64,000 nt of DNA from Serratia symbiotica (GTDB lineage Bacteria; Pseudomonadota; Gammaproteobacteria; Enterobacterales; Enterobacteriaceae), in contig NZ_CP050855.1 of the NCBI RefSeq assembly GCF_000821185.2, forward strand, positions 1,178,001-1,242,000, given 5' to 3'. Position 1 is the first letter of the stretch, and every line of letters begins with the position of its first letter. Of the stretch, positions 25,601 to 33,968 are shown piece after piece. The notes beneath the pieces were generated by a model that was given only the letters and a program-made list of their open reading frames with translations, was not told where the DNA came from and made no database searches. The translations under genes and the position numbers were made by a program.

Positions 25601-28600
25601 ACCTGGCATTTCATATTCGTTGTAACACTGCGCGGCGATACCACCGAGGGTAAAATCTGCCTGCCGCCCCAGCCAATAGGCTTGCTGCACCTCGGTGAGC
25701 GGGAACGGTTGATAGCGAATGGCGCTGTCATGTTGCAACGACGGCGTTTCGGCTTCTGCTTTGCGCTGCAAACTCGCCGCGAAGGCGCGCAGCTGCGGCG
25801 TAGTGAACAGCGACGCCAGTGCACCACGATAACCTGCCTGTTGCAGGCGGTTCATCAATCGGGTTGCCACCAGGCTGTCACCGCCCAAGCTAAAGAAGTT
25901 GTCGCTTGCGGTAACCTGCGGCACTGACAGTAACTCACACCAGAGTTGTGCCAGCAGTTGTTCGGCCTCCCCCTGCAACGTTTGCGCGCTATCTTCCGCC
26001 CTGCTGCTTTGTGTCAGATGGGCAGCAATCTGCTGGGCGATGCAGTGACGATCGACTTTGCCATTGGCCGTCAGCGGTATGCTGTCTATTTGCAGCAAAT
26101 GCTCAGGAACTTCATATTCAGGTAACGTGGCTTGCGCCAGTTGTTTGATCGCAGCGAGATCTAATGGCTGATGCGCCAGCAGCGCTGCTGCCAATTTGCG
26201 CGTGGCACCGCTTAGCACCACGGCTACCGCGTTCTCCACCTGCGGCAAACGGCTCAGCGCTCCTTCCACTTCCCCCAGTTCAACGCGGTGTCCGCGAATT
26301 TTTACCTGATTATCCGCACGCCCGAAGAAATCCAGTATCCCATCCGGGCGATAGCTGGCGACGTCGCCGGTGCGATACCAGCGCCGCTGCTGCCACACGA
26401 CAAACTTCTCAGCGGTGCGCTCTTCATCGCCATAGTATCCGGTAGCGACGCCCGCGCCGCTGACCCACAACTCACCTTTGACCCAGTCCGGGCAATCTCT
26501 ACCCTGCTTATCCACCACGCGGCACTGTATGTTGGCAACAGGTATGCCATAAGGCGCGGATGGCCACCAGGGATCGTCTGGCTGAATTTCATAGTAGGTT
26601 GAGTGAATGGCGGCTTCCGTCATTCCCCCCAGTGCCACAAAGCGCGTCTGCGGCGCGAGGTTCCACAACTCTTGCGGCAACTGACGCATTACGCGGTCGC
26701 CCCCCACCATCACTAATCGCAGTTGGCTGGTCAGCCCGATCTGTTGCGCAGCCACAGTGATCATCTCCACGAGCGCGGGAACGGCGCTGATGATGCTGAC
26801 CTGCCAGTGGTTGATCAAATGCACCCAAGCCGCTGCATCGCGACGTTCTGCTTCATCCACCACCACCAGCGAACCACCACGGCCAAGGAAGGTGAAGATG
26901 TCATAGGCTGAGAGGTCAAAATCCAGTGCGGACAAGGTGATTGAGCGATCGTCCGCCGAGATACCAAACAGCTCTGCGACCGCATCAACCGTATTAGCCA
27001 CAGCAATATGGCTGACTACCACACCTTTGGGCGTACCGGTCGAACCCGAGGTGAAAATGATGTATTTTGCCGCCTCAGCAGCCTGAATCACAGGTTCGCT
27101 CAGCGCTGGAGCCGTCAATGCTTCACTCAAAGCAACCACTTTGCTTCCCGGCGGCCAGCCAAGCTGGTGCAAGCTGTGATCATCTGTCAGCACCAGACGT
27201 ACGCCCGCATCGCGATACACCACTGCGCGGCGCGCCTCAGGCAGTGCGATGCCAGAAGGGACGTAGCATCCGCCTGCCGCCAGTACGCCGAGTACCGCGA
27301 CAATTTGTTGTGGCCCCTTGGCGTGGGTAATGGCGACCCGATCGCCGGGTCGTATCCCCTGTTGTTTGAGATAACCCGCCACCCGCAGAGCCTGATGCGC
27401 CAAGGTGTCGTAATCCATCTGTCCATCGCGCCCCCAAATCAACGCGGTGGCCTGCGGATGCAGGTTGGCCTGGGCGAAAAAGCGTAGATAGGGCGGCTGT
27501 GCGTTGGGGAATTGATGATCGGTCTGATTAATTCGTTGGCGTTTCTGCTGCTGTTCCTCAGGCAAAGGCAGCGTAATGGGCTGTCGCCAGTCACGCGCTG
27601 CCAGTTGTTCAACCAACTGGCAGTAGCTGGCGAACATCGTATCGATCATGTTGGCCGGGAACAGCGCTTCAATAGCATCCCAATCGAGCATCAAGCGCCC
27701 ACGTGACTCGCTGACTTTGGCATCAAGCCACACTTGCGGCGTCTGCGTAATGGCATAGACCTGTGGCGGGAACGCGGCAGAGAGATCGAGCGATGCATCT
27801 TTGTCCAGGCCAATCACGCTGGTGAAGACTACCGGCATCGTTGCCATCGCCTGCCCTTTCTGCCGTGCCAGTTCACGCAGCACCCAGATGCCAGAGACCT
27901 CACGCTGCGCCAGCGCCGCACCCTCTTGTCGCTGAAGGCGTTGGGCCACAGAGAGGAAGTGGCTCTCTTCGCTTTGCTGGTAGCCCAGCAGCAAAATGGA
28001 AGCAAAGTCACCGGCGACGCGGTTGATATGTGGATGGCGCGGCTGACGATCAAACATTGTCAGGTTTATCGCTAAAGCGGTTTGATTACTCCAGCGTGCC
28101 AGCACTTCACCGTAAGCAGCCGCCAACACGACGCTGGGCGTCAGACCATAGCGCTGGGCGCTAGCTTTCAGCTTCTGCCACTGCTGGCGCGAGAGTTCGT
28201 GGCTCCAACGGCGAAAACGCGGTTGTTGCAGGCTTTCTGGTGTAACGGCCAGTGGCAAAGCGGGATGTTCAGGCAAATCTGCAAGGTGCTGCTGCCACCA
28301 GGCTTGCGCCTGTTGCACACGCTCAGCAGCGGGTTGATTTTGCAGTACGTAATCGCGGTAGCGGATATCGATGTTTGGCAGAACGGTGTCAGGCTGCTGA
28401 TAAAGCTGATCCCACTCGGTAAACAGCACCATGATGCTGCGCCCATCCAACATCATGCTGTCCAGGCTGACGAATAACCGCTGGCGGCGCTCGCCTTGCT
28501 GCGGGTAATTCGCCACATGGATCGCAAACAACGGCCATTGGGTGGGATCGTAAACTTTATGAGATAACTGCTCGCGCAGATGGGCCAGCGACGATGCCGC

Positions 28601-31600
28601 TGTGTCCGGCTCATCAAACAGATGTTGCTCGATAGTCCAGTTGGCAAACTGCTGTGACACCTGTTGCATACCCTCGGCAGTGACGCGCACGCGCAGCATG
28701 TCATGGCGTATAATTAGCTGCTGCCACGCCTGTTCCAGCCGGTCGACATCCAGATGCTGTCCATCGAACTCGACATAAAAATGCGAACCCACCGCCCCCA
28801 GCGTCATCTCGCCAGAGCGTCCAATCCAGAATGCGCGCTGAATATCGCTGAGCGGGAAAGGCTGATAACGCTCTGCTTCGTTTGCGACCAGCGGCTGTTC
28901 GGCAGTGTGTTGCAACTGAGTGACGTGAGTACAGAATGCCGCCAGCGTAGGCGTGGCAAACAGCTCAGATAGCGGAGCAAAGAGCTGTTTTTCACGCATT
29001 TGCGCGATAAGACGCGTGGCGATAAGGCTGTCACCGCCCAGGACAAAGAAATTGTCGTCGCGTCCAACCGCTTTCGCCTGCAAAAGCAGTTGCCACAGAT
29101 CAGCTACCTGCTGCTCAATCGTACCCTGCGGCGCATTGAAGCAGCGCTCGGTGAAGAGCCACTGTTGTTCGGCGCGTTGCTGTAATGCACGGCGATCCAG
29201 TTTACCGTTGGCTGTCAGTGGCATTTCGTCCAGTTGCTGATAGCGCTCAGGAACGGCATATCCCGGCAGGATATCGGCCAGCCAACTGCGCAGTTGCTCA
29301 CTGCTTAGAGGTTTTGTCGCGACAAGACTGGCACAAAGCTGGCGCGCTGCCGGGGCAATCACGCCAACACTCACCTGCGTGATGTGCGGATGACTCAGCA
29401 GAGCAGCTTCGACCTCGCCCAGTTCAATGCGATGACCGCGAATTTTGATCTGATGATCGCGACGCCCGATGTACTCAATGATGCCCTCGGGCCAGTAACG
29501 CACCCGATCGCCGCTGCGATACCAGCGTCTTCCCGCGTCGAAGACAAATTTTTCAGCCGTGCGCGGCGCATCTTTTAGATAACCCAGCGCGAGGCCGGGA
29601 CCGCTGACCCACAGTTCGCCGCCTACCCAGGGGGGGCAATCGCGCCCTTGTGCATCGACGACGCGGCAAAACATATTTGTCAGTGGTCGCCCGAATGGCA
29701 CGGTCGACCAGCGTGTATCACCCGGATCTAACTTAAACACTGTAGAGTGAATGGCGGCTTCCGTCATGCCACCCAGCCCGACAAAATCGGCATTTCCCGT
29801 CAATGACCACCAACGAGATGCCATTTCCGCCGGAATGCGATCCCCCCCCATCATCACCAGTCGCAGCTTCGGAAGCGGCGTGTGACCAGCAGCAGTAAGC
29901 ATCATCTCCAGTAGTGCAGGTACACAACTGATGATACTCACCTGCCAGCGCTCAATCAGCTTAAGCCAGGCATGGGCATCGCGACGCTGCGATTGATCCA
30001 CGATCACTAATCCGGCCCCCAGGCTCAGGCTGGCGAAGATATCGTAAGCAGAGAGGTCGAAATCGAGTTCTGAGAGGCTGATCGTGCGATCGGTGGGGGT
30101 GAAGTGGAATAAATCATCCACTGCATCAATAGTATTCGCGACTGCGGCATGTGAGACGGCAACCCCTTTCGGCGTGCCGGTTGATCCTGAGGTAAAGATG
30201 ACATACATCGCTTGATCAAGTGGCGTGGCCACCGCTTGCTTCAACGGCGGCGTTGTCAATGCCTGCGCCAGCGCAATTACCTTGCTCTCTGCGGGCCAGG
30301 CTGGTTGATATTCAGGACGTGGGTCGCAGAGCACCAGTTGCACATCCGCCGTTTGATACACCTGCTCCCTGCGCCGCGCTGGGATATCAATACCGCATGG
30401 TACATAGGTTGCGCCTGCGGCTAATACGCCCAATACCGCGATAATCTGCCCCGTTCCCTTCCCCATACTGATGGCAACGGCATCACCGTTGCCAATGCCC
30501 TGCTGTTGCAAAAAAGCGGCCACAGACAGCGCCTGAGCTGCAAGCTCACCATAGCTGAGCCGCTCGTCTTCGTCCCACTGTAGCGCGGTGGTTTCAGGAT
30601 ATTTTTGAGCGTAGCGGAAGAAGCGATGATGCAGCGTATCAACCGACGTAGCAGGCATTTCAGGCTGCGGGAATGGCACTACAGGTGGCACTCCGGTTAA
30701 TGGTTGTTGCCAGCTTGCAGGTTCATCAAGCAGTTGATGAGTCCGCTGGCGGAACCAATCGAACATCGCCTCGACAACCTGCGGTAAAAACAGGTCGGCG
30801 CGCACGTCCCAGTTCAGCAGGATACCGTTCTGATACTCTGTTGCCTGCGCATCCAGCCAGACTTGCGGGCCTTGCGAGATAGACCATACCGGCTCGCCCA
30901 ACGTTTGGCGTACCTGAGATTCATACAGCTCACCAAGCGCCAGCGCGCTGGTAAATACCACGGGTGCCAATACCTGCTCGCCGTTTTGCTGACGTGACAA
31001 GTCACGCAGCACTTCAACACCGCTGTAGGCTGAGTGCGCCATCGCCTGATGCAGTTGCGCCTGGAGAGTTTTAGCCTGAGCAACAAAGTCTGGCTGACTG
31101 GCGGGCGCTACCGATATCAGTACTGAACTGGAGAAATCCCCCACTAACAGCTCGGCTTGAGGATGATCGGTGTGACGGGAGAACACGGGCAAGTTAAGCA
31201 GGAATGGTGCGCCAGCGCTCCACAAGCCGATGGCTTCTGAAAATAGTGTTGCCAACACCGCAGGTACGGTCAGACCGGCCTGTTGGCTAAGTTGTGCTAA
31301 TCTGTCGCACTGTTGCTGATCCAACCAGCAGTGACAGCGCTCTGTGCGCGGTTTATCACTGGTGCTACGTAACGGCAGCGCGGGCGGTCCGGCTAAGCTG
31401 GGTAGTTGCTGCTGCCACCATTCACGGTCAGCTTCCCATTGCGGCTGCAATGCAGCGCGCTTTTGTTGTTGGTAGTTGGCATAGGTGAACGTGAGTTCGG
31501 GCAGCGCTTCATCGGGCTGATTGTAGAACGAGGCTAACTCACGCAGCAGGATGCGCAAACTTGCAGCATCACCGGCGATCATATCCAGATCTAAATGCAG

Positions 31601-32245
31601 CCGGCTGCGCTGTCCGGGAAGATGAGACAGCGACAGCATGATGGTGTGGCCTTTTTCGATGTCGAGTTGCTGGTGGGTGTAACGCTGACGCAGTTGTTCG
31701 AGGTTATGTTCTGCGTCAGCCTCATTCAGCTTACTGAGGTCATGTACGATTAATTTGCAAGGTGTGGTTGAGGCGATGTGTTGCAGACCATCGCAATTAA
31801 TGCGCAAGCGCAACATCGGATGCCGGGCGATTAACTGCTGAAATGCCCGCTGTAAGCGGGCTTCATCAAGCTGCCTCCCTTCCAGTTCCGCGTAAAAGTG
31901 GGCAGTCACGCCGCCGAGTCGTTGCTGCTCCTGACGACCAATCCAGAATGCGTGCTGCATTGAGGCGAGTTCGAACGGCATATCGCAAGTGGGCGTTGCT
32001 CCCACGGCAGTCTCTGCTTCTCCGACTCCCCGAACAACTGCAAGCCACTCATCAAGGGTTCGCTTGTTAATGAGTTGCGAGAATCGGACGGCAACCCCCC
32101 CACGTCGCAGTTCACTGGCGGCGTGCATGGTGCGCATTGAGTCGAGTCCATGGTAAATAAGATCGCTGTTGCCCCTGAGTTGTTCAACCGGAATATTGAG
32201 TAATCGGCTTAACAGATCTTTCAACAGCTTTTCTGGCGCATTCAT
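22622..32245 (-). CDS. NRPS with aryl carrier and three Cy-A-PCP modules
   Basis: The length is 3207 residues. An N-terminal aryl carrier domain (1-75, phosphopantetheine site GLDSM) is followed by three modules of about 1050 residues, each Cy-A-PCP. The Cy motifs are DMIAGDAAS, DNLIVDGLS and DSMMLDGRS, all of the D-xxxx-D-xx-S type. The carrier sites are LGGDSLIATR, LGGDSLVATR and GGNSLLGIR. The A domains lack inserted methyltransferase or epimerase domains. My pocket reading is D-L-Y-S-M-G-L-I-H-K for modules 1 and 2 and D-L-F-N-L-S-L-I-W-K (cysteine) for module 3. It would start from a salicyl group and build three rings, then pass the chain to the PchF-like enzyme. The 9.6-kb frame is intact. 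A ribosome-binding site AAGGAG lies 11 bases before the ATG. Confidence 0.95.
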   Translation of the reverse strand: MNAPEKLLKDLLSRLLNIPVEQLRGNSDLIYHGLDSMRTMHAASELRRGGVAVRFSQLINKRTLDEWLAVVRGVGEAETAVGATPTCDMPFELASMQHAFWIGRQEQQRLGGVTAHFYAELEGRQLDEARLQRAFQQLIARHPMLRLRINCDGLQHIASTTPCKLIVHDLSKLNEADAEHNLEQLRQRYTHQQLDIEKGHTIMLSLSHLPGQRSRLHLDLDMIAGDAASLRILLRELASFYNQPDEALPELTFTYANYQQQKRAALQPQWEADREWWQQQLPSLAGPPALPLRSTSDKPRTERCHCWLDQQQCDRLAQLSQQAGLTVPAVLATLFSEAIGLWSAGAPFLLNLPVFSRHTDHPQAELLVGDFSSSVLISVAPASQPDFVAQAKTLQAQLHQAMAHSAYSGVEVLRDLSRQQNGEQVLAPVVFTSALALGELYESQVRQTLGEPVWSISQGPQVWLDAQATEYQNGILLNWDVRADLFLPQVVEAMFDWFRQRTHQLLDEPASWQQPLTGVPPVVPFPQPEMPATSVDTLHHRFFRYAQKYPETTALQWDEDERLSYGELAAQALSVAAFLQQQGIGNGDAVAISMGKGTGQIIAVLGVLAAGATYVPCGIDIPARRREQVYQTADVQLVLCDPRPEYQPAWPAESKVIALAQALTTPPLKQAVATPLDQAMYVIFTSGSTGTPKGVAVSHAAVANTIDAVDDLFHFTPTDRTISLSELDFDLSAYDIFASLSLGAGLVIVDQSQRRDAHAWLKLIERWQVSIISCVPALLEMMLTAAGHTPLPKLRLVMMGGDRIPAEMASRWWSLTGNADFVGLGGMTEAAIHSTVFKLDPGDTRWSTVPFGRPLTNMFCRVVDAQGRDCPPWVGGELWVSGPGLALGYLKDAPRTAEKFVFDAGRRWYRSGDRVRYWPEGIIEYIGRRDHQIKIRGHRIELGEVEAALLSHPHITQVSVGVIAPAARQLCASLVATKPLSSEQLRSWLADILPGYAVPERYQQLDEMPLTANGKLDRRALQQRAEQQWLFTERCFNAPQGTIEQQVADLWQLLLQAKAVGRDDNFFVLGGDSLIATRLIAQMREKQLFAPLSELFATPTLAAFCTHVTQLQHTAEQPLVANEAERYQPFPLSDIQRAFWIGRSGEMTLGAVGSHFYVEFDGQHLDVDRLEQAWQQLIIRHDMLRVRVTAEGMQQVSQQFANWTIEQHLFDEPDTAASSLAHLREQLSHKVYDPTQWPLFAIHVANYPQQGERRQRLFVSLDSMMLDGRSIMVLFTEWDQLYQQPDTVLPNIDIRYRDYVLQNQPAAERVQQAQAWWQQHLADLPEHPALPLAVTPESLQQPRFRRWSHELSRQQWQKLKASAQRYGLTPSVVLAAAYGEVLARWSNQTALAINLTMFDRQPRHPHINRVAGDFASILLLGYQQSEESHFLSVAQRLQRQEGAALAQREVSGIWVLRELARQKGQAMATMPVVFTSVIGLDKDASLDLSAAFPPQVYAITQTPQVWLDAKVSESRGRLMLDWDAIEALFPANMIDTMFASYCQLVEQLAARDWRQPITLPLPEEQQQKRQRINQTDHQFPNAQPPYLRFFAQANLHPQATALIWGRDGQMDYDTLAHQALRVAGYLKQQGIRPGDRVAITHAKGPQQIVAVLGVLAAGGCYVPSGIALPEARRAVVYRDAGVRLVLTDDHSLHQLGWPPGSKVVALSEALTAPALSEPVIQAAEAAKYIIFTSGSTGTPKGVVVSHIAVANTVDAVAELFGISADDRSITLSALDFDLSAYDIFTFLGRGGSLVVVDEAERRDAAAWVHLINHWQVSIISAVPALVEMITVAAQQIGLTSQLRLVMVGGDRVMRQLPQELWNLAPQTRFVALGGMTEAAIHSTYYEIQPDDPWWPSAPYGIPVANIQCRVVDKQGRDCPDWVKGELWVSGAGVATGYYGDEERTAEKFVVWQQRRWYRTGDVASYRPDGILDFFGRADNQVKIRGHRVELGEVEGALSRLPQVENAVAVVLSGATRKLAAALLAHQPLDLAAIKQLAQATLPEYEVPEHLLQIDSIPLTANGKVDRHCIAQQIAAHLTQSSRAEDSAQTLQGEAEQLLAQLWCELLSVPQVTASDNFFSLGGDSLVATRLMNRLQQAGYRGALASLFTTPQLRAFAASLQRKAEAETPSLQHDSAIRYQPFPLTEVQQAYWLGRQADFTLGGIAAQCYNEYEMPGMDVARMELAWHQLVLRHDMLRCRITADGQQQIQQQVPYYNFRQHLLHKVQNPQAELEQLRRQMAYQKLDPESGRLYDLQVIKYGDNQVRMAVLFDNLIVDGLSMLTLFTELFHFYQHPDQPLPPIGIQFRDYQMLRQQQGVSPKAMAYWQQRLASLSAAPALPTRVAPESLNKPRFCRLQAKLATAEWQTILQRARQAQITPSVLLLTCFSEVLSRWSGQSSLLVNMTLFDRKPLHADINKVTGDFTSLILAEYHARAAESWLSHAQRLQQQIWRDLDHQDVSAVSVMRQMAQQNGGETRTVPVVFTSMLGVADALAKAAPWPDFTLSQTPQVWLDHQVIELEDGLLLSWDYLDALFPPQMVEQMFARYQQALHTLVEGDWQQPPLRALPAEQQIVRQKSNDTAAPATEPAVLHQGFFEQALKHPQNIALCDAHNVRVGYGELRQRALAVAAGLQQQGVKSGDCVAVLLPRGIEQVIAVLGIMAVGAAYLPVNIDHPAARQALLCHKAQARVAIGERPAIEGVEAYPFEQLARAEPLAAPVLPDPASLAYIIFTSGSTGEPKGVEIEHRSASNTVNDICQRYGIRSKDVLLGVAALDFDLSVFDIFGALSQGALLVLSEEEEHRDAEGWLALMQQHQVSVWNSVPTLMEMLVEIARLRGVTLPYLRLALLSGDWVNPDIAARLKLTAPVCQTIALGGATEAAIWSNAWVVPDHAPRHWPSVPYGWPLRNQRFRVVDELGCDLPDWVPGELWIGGEGVARGYSAAPELTAASFSGEYPHRWYRTGDRGRYRPDGILEFLGRRDGQIKLHGHRIELSEIEQQLQACSGIQRALVMLHGSGASASLHAFYEGEGVCAEQAERCLRSVLPAWAVPASFVSLTHWPLTANAKIDRKALAAQIRQTPTDARMLDNPYQQALAEIWHRVLGAMPANAKESFFSAGGNSLLGIRLVAQICKHFSIRLTLKNFFADATLSGLSASVERHLADKNSMKEGLL

Positions 32246-32909
32246 GGTGGTATCATCTCCTTTAGATAGCCGGAGTCAGGCTCTGGTTATAGCCCTGTCA
32301 AGAGGATATATGGTGGTTTTAATCGCTATCTATCGTCATGCTTTATAAGTTATTATCTAAGACATTCAGGTATGCGCTAGGCCAAATGACTTTACCAGCC
32401 ATGGGGATATAAGATTTTTATAACTAAATGATAGTGGGTTATAAATAAAAAATTAAAACCCCATAAATCTCTCATAAGTTTTCAAAATCTTTAGGCACAC
32501 TAAAATTTATATTTAAAGGAATAACCCGAGAATCGGTGATGATTCTTAAAGGGTTAATTTAGTTGATGAACAGTGGTCTTCGTTGGCAACAAGAAAAATT
32601 GCCACTGGCGATGGTATGTTTTTGATACAAAAATAAAATAGGTTATGGTGCACGTTTTGGCCCGAGAACTGATTAAACTTGCCATCGGCTTCTGATATTG
32701 CGGCAGCCCTTTAGTCTGGGTTTAATTACCACGGATGGCTGGGGAAGTTACGAGCGAGAAGTCCCATAAAAAATACATTTTAACGCAAAGATATTTACTC
32801 AGTGAATTGGGCAACATAATATTAATTTCCGCATGCATCTTAAACGACTGACACGTAAGACGATATGATATTCACGTCCATTTGAATTGCATGAAAAATT
32901 TATTTGCAC
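32246..32909. other. Long upstream region of the NRPS operon
   Basis: This AT-rich stretch holds no gene I can support. It contains the AraC-type repeats at 32349-32389 and a two-part inverted repeat at 32522-32556 (TAACCC, AGAATC, then GATTCT, GGGTTA). A weak Fur-like sequence lies at 32344-32358. The rest, up to the transposase remnant, shows nothing recognisable. Confidence 0.5.
32349..32389. promoter_or_regulatory. Possible AraC-family operator of the NRPS operon
   Basis: At 32369-32385 the sequence GGTATG-N5-GGCCAA matches ten of the twelve fixed positions of the receptor-promoter repeat, and the match goes on for four more bases (ATGA). A weaker copy (9 of 12) begins 20 bases earlier at 32349. 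Both face the same way relative to transcription as in the receptor promoter, and lie about 104-144 bases before the NRPS ATG. Confidence 0.4.
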
Positions 32910-33225
32910 CTATATTCTCTGCTGATTTCCATCATGTTTGTCCTCATAAAGGTGTTTTTTATCTACATCTATTTGACTGCTACTTTTTTTAAAATTATAG
33001 CGACCAGTAAACAGCGAGTGGCATCAGGCAATTGGCGATATCCTGGTAAATTCATCAAGCACTTCCTGAGATACACCACATTGACCAGCATCCTTTCCAT
33101 ACACTGAATTGAGTATTATGTTGTTGTAGGCAATGAAATCACGGCAATAGCGTTCCGCACACAAGGATTGCCCCTCGGTGCCAAGAGTGACACAGAGGGG
33201 CCTTAAATCTCATACGGAGATATTT
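32910..33225 (-). pseudogene. Tn3-family transposase, C-terminal remnant
   Basis: One minus-strand frame reads as the end of a Tn3-type TnpA. About 65 residues (including ERYCRDFIAYNNIIL and LDEFTRISPIA) lead to a TGA at 33025-33027, where the family has a tryptophan. The same frame then continues as CHSLFTGRYNF and a segment with IDVDKKHLYED up to a TAG at 32910-32912. The family pattern I rely on is IxYYNxxIL, ISPxAWxH, GxYxF and IDxD. No start codon or catalytic part is present. It lies between the siderophore island and the dsbB-like gene, so it may mark the edge of a transferred segment. The call rests on motif memory only. Confidence 0.6.
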
Positions 33226-33236
33226 AGGGAAATGAG

Positions 33237-33800
33237 TTAGTTTGACAATAATTCATACTTAATCGGGTTATCCGCACATTGCCCGCTACCACACTCAAGT
33301 ACTGTAGAAACCAAGTTACCCACGATCAATAGTGCAAATAATAGACATGCAATCTTATTAACCGCTGGTAAACGGGGAAAGGCGATCCATTTACGCGATA
33401 GGTCACTTATTATCATGATCAGGGCAACGGCAATCACTATCAGAACTGATGTTATCAGTGCCCAGGTATAGAAATGTAATCCAAGGAAAGTCGAACCATA
33501 TCCAGGATCACCCGGTGTGATATGTAACAATATTTGCCGAACCGCAACCATGCCAGTAACAAGGCTACCTATGAGAACCATACCATAGTGGGAAACGTTG
33601 ATACCTTGCCGAATATTAAGTAAAAAACCAAAACCAGCAAGGATCAACCCCACCCGTTGCAGTAGACAAAGTGGACAGGGTAACTCAAAATTTACTAGCT
33701 GATAGTAAAATGCCACTAAAAGAACACTGGATATGCCAACAAGTCCTAACAAATTCATAAATACGATGAAATGGCTGTTTTTTTGTTCAATGTTTTCCAT
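33237..33800 (-). CDS. DsbB-family disulfide bond formation protein
   Basis: This 187-residue inner-membrane protein has four or more hydrophobic helices. It carries the DsbB CxxC site in a family context (ELPCPLCLLQR, about residues 35-45) and a C-terminal cysteine pair (ECGSGQCADNP). DsbB proteins pass electrons from a DsbA partner to quinones. Sequence details differ from the housekeeping E. coli DsbB, and no dsbA-like gene is nearby, so this is likely an accessory paralogue. It follows the small membrane-protein gene by nine bases, forming a two-gene unit. Downstream lies the Tn3 remnant. Confidence 0.82.
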   Translation of the reverse strand: MENIEQKNSHFIVFMNLLGLVGISSVLLVAFYYQLVNFELPCPLCLLQRVGLILAGFGFLLNIRQGINVSHYGMVLIGSLVTGMVAVRQILLHITPGDPGYGSTFLGLHFYTWALITSVLIVIAVALIMIISDLSRKWIAFPRLPAVNKIACLLFALLIVGNLVSTVLECGSGQCADNPIKYELLSN

Positions 33801-33809
33801 GTCTATTTC

Positions 33810-33968
33810 TCAGAATGACAGATTTAAAACGTCAGTTGCATGATGTTCAAACGTAAGAATAACCACCACTAACAGAATACTCCAAAAGGTGTAACTTAAT
33901 TTTTTTTTGCCCCACACAATGCATAGCACTGTGCCAAAGGCTATCAAAAATGGAAGAAACATGAACAC
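33810..33968 (-). CDS. Small membrane protein (DUF5993-like) upstream of dsbB
   Basis: This gene of 52 residues starts at a GTG (33968) with an AAGGAG site 8 bases upstream; an ATG at 33962 is possible. It codes for two hydrophobic segments (FLPFLIAFGTVLCIVW and FWSILLVVVILTF) joined by a short basic loop, and ends in HHATDVLNLSF. I recall a family of tiny proteins next to dsbB genes (DUF5993) with two helices and an HHAT-type ending, which fits well. The function is unknown; a link to DsbB quinone chemistry or stability is a guess from the position. Confidence 0.65.
   Translation of the reverse strand: MFMFLPFLIAFGTVLCIVWGKKKLSYTFWSILLVVVILTFEHHATDVLNLSF

Noticed and set aside
17205..32245. 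Classical yersiniabactin cluster
   Set aside because: There is no HMWP1-type PKS, and the module count and the final PchF-like enzyme do not fit.
32344..32358. Fur box before the NRPS operon
   Set aside because: Only about 10 of 14 positions of the 7-1-7 model match, which is expected by chance in AT-rich DNA.
33170..33201. Rho-independent terminator of the dsbB unit (GCCCCTC/GAGGGGC hairpin)
   Set aside because: No U-run follows on the dsbB strand, and the loop is long; it lies within the transposase remnant.
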